Positions 56,662 through 64,000 of a stretch of 64,000 nucleotides of DNA are shown piece after piece. Below the pieces are notes generated by a model. It was given only the letters and a program-made list of their open reading frames with translations. It was not told the origin of the DNA and made no database searches. This DNA comes from Myrica gale (lineage: Eukaryota; Streptophyta; Magnoliopsida; Fagales; Myricaceae), in NCBI GenBank assembly GCA_963930655.1, contig OZ005609.1:18797001-18861000 (forward strand), given 5' to 3'. Each line of letters starts with the position of its first letter. Position 1 is the first letter of the stretch. The position numbers and the translations under genes are program-made.

Positions 56662-58205
56662 ATAAAAAACTCAAAGTGAGCATGGAGTCAGTGTTGAGTA
56701 TAAACATTTTTGGGTCTGCTAAATTGCAACGGAAATAACGATGAAAAATCTTATCGGTAGACATAAATTTTTATCCAAGACCATGAAAATAAATATCTAA
56801 GAAATCTGTTAGTTTTCATATTATTTATATATCAGTTGTTCATGAGATCCCTACTCTATATAGCCATTTACAGCGAATTTATACCATTCTACAAAGCACA
56901 ACGTAAATTAGGATTTAGGAAACAATTTAGGAAATTTCGATTTTTATCACTAGGTTTTACACCCATTTCATTTTTAGTCATGCGTTTTACATTGAAAATT
57001 TTAGTCATTCAGTTTACCATTGTTTTAGAAAATGGTCTTTTCATTACTCTCCCGTCAGTCTCACTAACGGACTGAAAGTTTACATGTTTCTTTGAAGAAA
57101 AATTTTCACTACTAGTGCTGTAGTTTGATTCATCATCACTTAGCAATGCAAGCTTTCCCTTGTGTTTTGAGGTATGTAGTGCATTCTAACATTGAGTCTT
57201 TTTATTCTTTGTCTCATTTGCAATGTGTTGTAGTTTGAAATTCGTCGATTCACACTCGAGCTTGGGCCGACCATCCAGAGAGCATGGAACCAACTTGATA
57301 ATACTGCATGTCTCGCTCGAGCTCGACTCAAGCATCAGGAAGGTGTAGGTTGAGCATCAAGTGAGCGTGGAACCAAGTTGATAATACTGCATGTCTCGCT
57401 TGAGCGTGGATCAAACCTCAAGAGAGCATTAGTCAAACCTTAGGAGAGCACCAGTCAAAGCTCAGAAGCGCATCAGTCAGACCTCATGAGGGTATGGACT
57501 TAACTTGCCTTCATAACAACAAGAGAGGCTTCGAAAACTCTTGAACGACATGATCAACTTAAATTAAATAACAATTATAATTCAAAAGAGACATTTGGAC
57601 ACGGAATTTTGTCAATAACACAAAGACACTAGCAAAGAGTGGATGGAAACTTGAAGAGAAGATGCTTTTTTTTTTAAATAATAAAGTTGAATGTATTAAG
57701 ACTTGAGCCACCGGGATCCCACGAATCAGACAGTATTAGATGAAAATGACGACAATAACCTTTACTCGCTTTGCATATCTAACTGAAATAATTGTTATCG
57801 TCAATTCATTAATTCATTGGTGGCATTATTGTTTTTTAAGATGTAAAAACTTATTTTTATCAATTTGACTAATTTTGATGGACAATGCAAGTGCTTTTAA
57901 TAATGGTAATTAGAGAGTGCAATGTCTCAAAACTGAAAAATTAGGGTGAAATGTGTTAACGAGTGAGAAATTTATTTATGCCTAAAATAATTATACAAAA
58001 ACTTTATTCCACTCACTTAAAAATAACAGAAAAAAGAGTACACGGAAACTCGAAGGAAAGATGCTGGAAACAATAAAGTTGAAGAGTACAAGGAAACTCG
58101 AAGGGAAGAGTTTGGAAACAATAAAGTTGAAGGTACACAAAAGCTGATGTGTAATTATTTGTCCGACACTTGAGCTGCCGAGATCCCATGATATATCAGA
58201 CCGAA
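56662..58205. other. Intergenic region downstream of the reductase gene
   Basis: 57235-57480 carries GCTCGAGCTCGACTCAAGCA-type repeats with two near copies of GTTGATAATACTGCATGTCT. 57600-57735 and 58030-58200 share words with each other (AGACAGTAT, TGGGATCCCA-like, AATAAAGTTGAA), so part of the reductase 3' region was duplicated. 57885-57960 resembles a piece of the foldback element at 26031. Confidence 0.5.
58031..58137. repeat. Tandem duplication just downstream of the reductase gene
   Basis: Two copies of about 51 bases share AGGAAACTCGAAG, GGAAACAATAAAGTTGAAG. They lie about 70 bases beyond the stop codon and could fall within the 3' untranslated region. Confidence 0.8.
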
Positions 58206-58338
58206 TCAAACACTTAAGAAGTTCTTCTCCCTCAAGCATTCAACAGTGTCCTTTAGACTCACCTCGAAAGGGATAAACTTAAGGCCCAAACTTTCTACCT
58301 TCTCCTTGGACATCTTGCAGATTGACACACTTTCACAG
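58206..58338 (-). CDS. Reductase exon 6
   Basis: [43 protein letters not shown], stop TGA at 58208-58206. The SKEK..SLG..F.P.E.SL..TV..L..K pattern is the typical C-terminus. Confidence 0.92.
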
Positions 58339-60551
58339 CTGCAATGGGTTAAAGTGTAAGTCATTTGTTGCAGATTGAAACTTAAGACTAATGGTTTCTG
58401 CTTCACAGGTCCAATCCAATCATTATAAGGCAACAGAGCAGATCATATCTTCAAGGGCGTGCGCAACAGATCAAGAAGATGGAAAATTGAAAAAGTTGAT
58501 GCATGCTAGTGATGTTTATACGAATATATATATATATATATAGCTTACGTTTCCGGAAGGTTAAAAGTAGGGAAGAGTTCCCTCAAAATCTTGAGAACCT
58601 CAGAATATGAGATATTTGTTGCAACTGCACAATATCTTCCGTTAGCAGATGGATTCTCATATGCAAGTATATGTGCAGTCGCAATATCTCTAACATCAAC
58701 CCAGATGGGCACTGCTGGATCCAGCGTTTTCTGAGCCCCTGCATAAAGACAAAACTGTATCAGCCGCTTGCAACACAAAAAGGCTGCGACTTTTAGAAGA
58801 GTATTTGTACGTTAATATTGAGTTTCAAAGGGAAACAAACATTCTCACTAGCTAGCGATGAGTACCGTTTATGAGCTTCAGAATTGGCTCCACAGTCACA
58901 TTTACTGTTGGCTGTAAGAGAGGACCAATCACCCAACCCGGGTTTATTGTTACCATGTCAATTCCATTTTCCTTGGCGAATTTCCAAGCAGCTGCCTCTG
59001 CTAAGGTCTTCGAAAGCATATACCAAAGCTGCAATTTGATGAAAAAAATATGATAATATCAATAATTTAATCAGTCTAATTAATTAGTGTGCTGTTAATA
59101 GATAATATGTGCACCTCTGATTTCTCACAAAAAGCAGGATCGGAAAACGAAGTCTCATCAAGTTCTACATCAGGAGTAAGAGGTTTTCCACTGAATACAA
59201 CAGCTGCCACTGAGGACGTTATAACCACTCTTTTAACAGATGAAGTTTTACAGCACGATCTGAGAATGTTGAGTGTTCCCTTCACAGCTGGATCAAGTAC
59301 TTCTGCCTGTGAAGAATTATAAACAAATTCATATGAATTGTCAAGTCATCTGAGATATCAATGGATTTTGTGAGTTCCTGCTCAAAGAAATGCTACCTAA
59401 GACCTTGAATATAAATATTGGAGCAAATATATATATAGTTGAAGTTAGTTGTTGGATATAAAAGAGGAAGAATTCTATGTAAAGACAAATTGTGCAAAGT
59501 CATGCAGTGACACTATCATTTAAAGAAAGAAATCTAATGAAACCAATCCAATGTTCCAAAAACGGCCACCTTATTTAATGAAGTGAGCCATTAACCCATT
59601 TTGTCTCCTCACTTTATTAAATGGCTAATGGCATAACCACTTTTTGATCTTTGGATTAGTTTCTTTAAATAACCGTCCATTTGCATAACTTCACATAATT
59701 TATCTTCGTACATAATCCGTTCTCCAAAAGAAGCATCCATGAGATATGAACAAACATTTTGCAAAACACGTGAAATGAAAAGAGTCATCTAGCTAGCCTG
59801 GATACAACTACGAAAGAGAAAATGGAATATATGTACCTGTGGATCCGTGACATTTAAATTAACAGGACTTGCTGTATGAAAAACTCCCTCACAGCCATTA
59901 ACCCCAGAATCAAAAGATCCTTCTTCCAGTAAGTTTGCTTTGAATAAATGAAGTCTTTCCTTAGCTCCATCCAACGCAAGTAAGTGTTCAATCTTCTTTG
60001 GGTCATCTGTTGTACACATTATAAGCAGAAGCCGTACGTAAACTGTTACACTTCATCTGTTCATAACTTCAATAAACAAAAAACTTTCATCAAGTACTGA
60101 CTATCACCAACATACCGGCCCTATCTTTCATTTTTCAGTATCAAAAAGTGAGATGCTAGAAAAGTATTCAAGTATCAATAAGTGCAAAATGAATCGGAGT
60201 TGATCGAAGCTGCAGGCTGACTAATTAGCATAAGCCTAAGCGCAAACAATCAGCCGGATCAATAAAAATTTAAATAGAAAGAAAATCACGAGGTTTTTCT
60301 TTAGTCCAGCCTACTAAAGAAAAATATAAATTAGGAAAAAACGGGTAATTTTCGAAGAAAATCAGAAGTAGTAGAATTATGCTAGGTTTTGAGTTCTGAG
60401 TTTGTAGCTCAGAAGGAAACGACGACTCACTTAGGTCTCGAACTGAGGCTTTGACAGTGTAGCCGCGTTGCAGTAAGAGCTTCACCAGCCACGAAGCTAT
60501 GAATCCGGACGCTCCAGTAACACACACTACCCGCTCTGCTTCGCTCGCCAT
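58206..60551 (-). CDS. Cinnamoyl-CoA reductase-like / phenylacetaldehyde reductase-like SDR, six exons, 322 residues
   Basis: Exons on the minus strand: 60551-60431, 60006-59837, 59306-59115, 59028-58866, 58738-58549, 58338-58206. All junctions are GT..AG and join in phase to 323 codons with the stop. The protein is an extended short-chain dehydrogenase of the DFR/CCR type. The NAD(P)-binding motif TGASGFIA is at residues 12-19. An Arg38-x5-Lys44 pair, linked to NADPH preference in this family, follows. The catalytic serine region is ITSSVAA (126-132) and Tyr164-x3-Lys168 is the active site. The true CCR signature KNWYCYGK is replaced by SELWYMLSK, so it is CCR-like; the context [16 protein letters not shown] and [14 protein letters not shown] fits phenylacetaldehyde reductase/CCR-like enzymes that reduce aldehydes in the cytosol. 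Its actual substrate cannot be told. It is the only intact gene in the window. Confidence 0.93.
58549..58738 (-). CDS. Reductase exon 5
   Basis: [20 protein letters not shown] through [22 protein letters not shown]; the [16 protein letters not shown] word is conserved in the family. The intron after it holds a TA microsatellite at 58524-58542. Confidence 0.93.
58866..59028 (-). CDS. Reductase exon 4
   Basis: Residues 162 to about 216, [20 protein letters not shown] to KLIN, with the catalytic Tyr-x3-Lys. Confidence 0.93.
59115..59306 (-). CDS. Reductase exon 3
   Basis: Residues 98-161, [20 protein letters not shown] to FCEKSE, containing the catalytic serine region ITSSVAAV. Confidence 0.93.
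59837..60006 (-). CDS. Reductase exon 2
   Basis: Residues 41-97, [20 protein letters not shown] to NVTDPQ, including [12 protein letters not shown], the strand-4 motif of the family. Confidence 0.93.
60431..60551 (-). CDS. Reductase exon 1
   Basis: It encodes [20 protein letters not shown] through VRDL and part of codon 41. I chose the ATG at 60551 because it gives the usual family N-terminus, has A at -3 and G at +4, and lies below a TATA box at 60603-60610. An in-frame ATG at 60602 overlaps the TATA position and would add 17 unusual residues. Confidence 0.92.
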
Positions 60552-60572
60552 AATTCTCCCTCTTTCTCGCAG

Positions 60573-60700
60573 GTAGCTGTCTATTGAATATCCCTCCCTC
60601 ACTTTTTATAAGACACTTATCTTTATTTATTTCTTTTGGAGCAAGTGGGTAGCTGTCCAATTTATTGAATACCCCTCCCTCGTTTTACATGAGACACGTG
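60573..60700. repeat. Tandem duplication in the reductase promoter
   Basis: GGTAGCTGTC..ATTGAATA.CCCTCCCTC and a T-rich stretch ending in GA(GA)CAC occur at 60573-60616 and 60647-60697. The downstream copy carries the TATA box and the upstream copy leads into the first G-box. Confidence 0.75.
60603..60610 (-). promoter_or_regulatory. TATA box of the reductase gene
   Basis: TATAAAAA on the minus strand lies 52 bases upstream of the chosen ATG, implying a short leader of about 20-25 bases. Confidence 0.6.
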
Positions 60701-60849
60701 GCCTAGTTGTCCAATTTATCTACACCAGGTTCTTCGATTCACTGATTTCTCTGTTCTCTTCACGTGGCCTCCGTACACACGCACCACGTTTTCCGAACGA
60801 AATGAGACGGGGAAACTGATCTCTCTCTTTCTCTCTCTGGCTTCACGTG
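60695..60849. promoter_or_regulatory. Three G-boxes upstream of the reductase gene
   Basis: CACGTG occurs at 60695-60700, 60761-60766 and 60844-60849. Each is followed by GCCT on the plus strand, so the ten-base word CACGTGGCCT is repeated three times within 160 bases. G-boxes bind bZIP and bHLH factors and are common in light-, ABA- and jasmonate-controlled promoters. Confidence 0.75.
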
Positions 60850-60899
60850 GCCTCGGTATACATACTGTCAAATTTCAATGTCAGGTATATTCTATCGTA

Positions 60900-61600
60900 T
60901 ATTCTCAAAGAAGTTTGTACAGATATATACGATGGGTTGACATCTTGGGCAAGTTTGAGCCCGAATTAATTGGACTCAAAATTTTAGGTTTATTACTAAA
61001 AAATTCACTACATAATTTTTTATTATTATAATATTTATTAAAAATCTTCACTCTTCACTTTTTCACCAACTCCCATAACATTTCTTTACTTTATAATATT
61101 TCTCAAACCCCAATATCCAAAATTTTCACCCTCAAACATACGACCTATATATTCTTGGCTATACAGACATTGCGGCTAGGATTATGATTGTTATACTCCG
61201 CGCATTTGTTTAATATAACATGCATTTATTTGTGAAAAATAAGTTTTAGATTTGGTAGTAGATTAGGGGGTAATTAGTGACTAAGTATAGTAATTTAGTG
61301 ATGATTTGGAGATGAGTTAATACTTGATGTATTAGTTTCAAAACTCTGATTAGGACATGATTAAGATAGAATTGAAGTTCGCAAATAACTGAGTTTTTAT
61401 TCAGGATGTCGAGGAGCACATTTTGGGTCAATTTAATTTTTTAAGCCAGTACGACGGGTTTTCATCAAAAACAACCACACGTGATTTTTATTCTACTAAT
61501 ATGTTGGGAGGTCATCGACGAGATTACGATTCAATTTTGAAGACTTTTTATTTTTCGGAAGCTAGTAGGTCGATTTATGGAATTATGGACAAAAATGAAA
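60900..61600. other. Intergenic AT-rich stretch
   Basis: 61000-61150 has MITE-like AT-rich sequence (CACTTTTTCACCAACTCCCA). A 72-residue frame at 61423-61641 has no domain and runs into a tandem repeat. No gene is supported. Confidence 0.45.
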
Positions 61601-61602
61601 TT

Positions 61603-61705
61603 GTGGGTAAAGATGACTTGTGGATAGAGATAATATTGTAAATAAAGATGACTTGTGAATAGAAATAAAATTGTACATAGAGATGACTTGTGGATAAAGA
61701 TGAAA
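61603..61705. repeat. Short tandem repeat, about 36 bp x 3
   Basis: AAAGATGACTTGTGGATAGA and close variants occur three times in direct succession. Confidence 0.8.
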
Positions 61706-61739
61706 GGATAATCGATTGGATAATTAGAGAAACTTATCC

Positions 61740-62940
61740 ATTAAGTTATGAAATTTCGGCAGCCCTAGAGAGTGACACATATCAAGGCCAGGAAGCACGA
61801 TGAATCAAGGCTAGAAGTACGACGAATTAAGGCTAGAAAACACGACAAAAAAAGGCTAACACCTAGAGAACACGAAGTGTGAAACCGTAGGAGTTTCGGC
61901 GGTGACTCGCCATAGCTACCCTTCCTTGCAGACGCTGTAGGTTGCTAGGTTTTGACGTGAGGTGAATGTAGACTGTTGACTCACCAAAGCTAGTCGAACA
62001 CGTGTATGATTGCAACTGGCTGTGTTTTCCAATAAATAGGGGTTCAGCCATTAGAAAAACTCACCATTTGAGTGAAATCATAGAGTTTTCACAAGGAAGA
62101 GAAAGGACGGATAGTGAAGAAGGGGAAAGACTAGGAGAAGCAAGAGTGATTCCCAGCTACACTAGAGGTAAAGTTTAGTTGGTTATCTTTGAATTCGATT
62201 CAAAAGTTTTCAACACGATTTTGAGAATCTCTTGTGTTTTTCAACTATTCTAGCATCTATTGATGTTGTTAGCGATTTTCATATTCATATTGTTCTTCGT
62301 GTTATTGACGAAGAACAAGCTTGTCTTTTCAAAATAGTCTAATTTTTAAACATTAATTCATTTTCAAGGTGTTGTTCATACTTTTTTCCTATTTCTTTTC
62401 AAAAAAAATTCCCAAATTCTTTTTTTCAAAGCTTGAAAATATTCTTTTTCAAAACTCATTGTTTTCGATTATGAATTAGTTTTTTCTACGTGGTGGTTAA
62501 GCCAGTTTTTAAATGAGAAATCGAAGTGTAGTTTTTTTTCCTTCACAACACTTTCTTTTGAATATGTTTGATAATGTTTCTTTTGTATGATATATATGAG
62601 CGTTGACATGAGACATGCATGCTTAACTTATTCTTTGGAAGGGATGTTTGAGGTACAAGTATGGTTAATGTGTTGCATATAATGAATGATATGTATGTGC
62701 ATTGACAAAAGACATGCATACTTAATGTATCATGTGAAGAGGTGATATTACTGTGCACAAGAAGATGTGTAGCACTTGTTGTGGCATCCTAGCCACTTTG
62801 TCCTACACGGAACAATCCTTTATAAGGATACTGTATTTTACTCTAGGAGTAATGCCGCAAAGATACGGAGGTTACATATATTACTCTGGCCCAGTGACTC
62901 ACTCTGGGAGTGAGAGAAGTGGTGGTTGAAAATTGAAAAG
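61740..62940 (+). repeat. LTR-like remnant with TATA region
   Basis: 61790-61860 has three variants of ACGA.GAAT.AAGGCTAGAA. A TATA-like CAATAAATAGGGG lies at about 62029. 62590-62850 repeats 48862-49110. These features suggest an old gypsy LTR, but ends were not found. Confidence 0.45.
62590..62850 (+). repeat. Dispersed repeat, copy 2 (partner at 48862)
   Basis: It aligns along about 250 bases with 48862-49110 at moderate identity. Confidence 0.75.
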
Positions 62941-63129
62941 ATCATTATCAAACAATTGAGTCTTTTCCTTTATTTTCACCTTTTGTTATTGCATTGATGA
63001 ACTGGTTTCTTCAATGTCTTTCTTTTCATGCTATCTGCTATCTGTTTTACTAACCACTAGCTTAACTGAGTCATTTGGATTCACCGTTGTTTGTTAAATT
63101 TTTTTAGCAGATATCTAAAGTGTTCTTAG

Positions 63130-63628
63130 AAGAGTGCCTTGGCTCATGAGGTTTTGATAATTAGTTGGTAGTTGGGTCTAGGTCACTGAGAACCTAGACA
63201 TCATTGTTAAGAGTGTCCATAGATGGCCTGTTTCAAGATCTCCTGAGTATATTTTCTAGCGATGATGAAGAGGAACAGTAGAAGAGAGTATTGTGAAGAT
63301 CTATGCGGATTGTACTTAATGTAGTCGTTATTATGTCAGGTTTTATAGACATATATAGAAGGCAAACATGGTACTCTTTTTTGATACAAAGGTTGGAATA
63401 AAAGGGTCTTCAAGATGTTTATTTCTTAGAATCATGTTGCATTGACAATCCTCCCACCGGTCGTAACCTCAATTTAATAGTGGTGCTCGTTACTATACGA
63501 CAGAACTAGAGCACTTCACGGTCCGGGCTATTATAGTGGTTGACCTGTGATAGGAGGAATTTTACAGATATGATTTTATTCCTATAATCTCTATAGGTTG
63601 TCTCCCAATCGACAACTCATGCCAACAC
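63130..63628 (-). repeat. 3' LTR of the copia remnant (left end uncertain)
   Basis: On the minus strand it starts TGTTGGCATGAG at 63628. It contains GCCCGGACCGTGAAGTGC-type sequence and an inverted-looking CTATTATAGTGG. The far end was not fixed. Confidence 0.5.
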
Positions 63629-63970
63629 TCCTCAAGTGGAAGCATCCAAGTTTCCGATGTTCAACTTGTCTAGTGAGTTGTAGAAATCCTTGCTCGATAC
63701 GGTATTTGTAAGTATATCTATCAGTTGATCTTCGGATGTCAACTAAGATGTAGGAGCAAAGCCAATTTCCGTTAAAAGTCTTTTGAGCTACAAAAGTTCA
63801 TCAAAGACCTTTAGCCAATCCGCTTAACTCTGATTCAACACTTGATTATGACACCACCTTCTGCCTTTTACTTCTTAATGTAACAAGATTTCCCCCGACG
63901 AACGGGAAATAGCCCATGGTAGATCTTATGTCTAAGTTGTTCCATGCTCAATCTCCATCTGTATAACCTT
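63629..63970 (-). pseudogene. Copia RNase H and C-terminal remnant
   Basis: The minus strand reads GYTDGD, RSTMGYFPFVGGNLVTLRSK, RQKVV and, further on, LTSEDQLIDILTNTVSSKDF YNSLDKLNIGNLDAST, the end of copia pol. A polypurine-like tract CCACTTGAGGAG precedes an LTR whose minus-strand start TGTTGGCATGAGTTG lies at 63628. Several breaks; fossil. Confidence 0.75.
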
Positions 63971-64000
63971 TGTAACGCTCTGAACCCCGGAGGTTAGGGG
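63971..64000 (-). repeat. Terminus of a gypsy LTR at the window edge
   Basis: TGTAACGCTCTGAACCCC is the inverted end of a Tekay/Del-like LTR (compare 4006 and 51016). It interrupts the copia remnant and runs out of the window. Confidence 0.65.

Noticed and set aside
60552-60602. Upstream in-frame ATG extending the reductase by 17 residues
   Set aside because: It overlaps the likely TATA box, and the added residues do not match the family's usual N-terminus.
61423-61641. 72-residue frame
   Set aside because: It runs into the 36-bp tandem repeat and has no recognisable domain.

Overview
This 64-kb window comes from a plant nuclear genome, most likely a repeat-rich dicot. Genes have spliced exons with GT..AG introns, intergenic DNA is AT-rich, and almost every class of plant transposable element is present: Ty3/gypsy chromoviruses, Athila-like and Ty1/copia elements, a LINE, hAT and CACTA DNA transposons and small foldback elements. 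I saw no rRNA or tRNA gene, no CRISPR array and no bacterial-style operon. The species cannot be named from the sequence alone.

Layout. 1-6799: a broken Tekay/Del-like gypsy element on the minus strand with its 2.8-kb LTR (4006-6799). 6950-18856: the first ten or so exons of a GCN1/ILITYHIA homologue on the minus strand, clearly dead. Its first exon is split by a gypsy element (14906-18812) flanked by the 5-bp duplication GAGGC. Its fourth exon carries a stop codon and is split by a LINE (8846-12766), which in turn carries a 1430-bp hAT element (9008-10437) with a perfect 8-bp duplication. 18857-21545: intergenic DNA with a 183-bp tandem duplication. 21546-24638: a second, nearly identical copy of window bases 1-3008, that is, the gypsy fragment plus its non-element flank, so a segmental duplication. 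24639-31760: MITE-like foldbacks, an old copia element with a solo LTR inside it, and an env-like remnant.

31766-39249: a CACTA-type element with subterminal repeats at both ends. It holds a fragment resembling the chloroplast protein gene HHL1 and is interrupted by a copia element. 39250-41480: an Athila-like LTR with primer binding site and broken gag. 42625-47790: a second copy of the old copia tail and a decayed hAT transposase gene with BED zinc finger and dimerisation domain. 47791-56661: a pile of long LTRs of SIRE-like copia type, an env-like coding remnant, a foldback built from LTR-like ends and a CACTA tip. 58206-60551: the only intact gene, a six-exon cinnamoyl-CoA-reductase-like / phenylacetaldehyde-reductase-like SDR of 322 residues on the minus strand, with a TATA box and three G-boxes upstream. 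60900-64000: more LTR remnants, a copia tail on the minus strand and, at the very end, the terminus of another gypsy LTR.

The points most worth following are: the GCN1 pseudogene with its datable, nested insertions; the duplicated block whose edge coincides with half of a foldback element; the CACTA element with a captured HHL1-like exon; clusters of ten-base palindromes with a TCGA core in the promoter part of several unrelated LTRs; and the repeated CACGTGGCCT motif upstream of the reductase gene.
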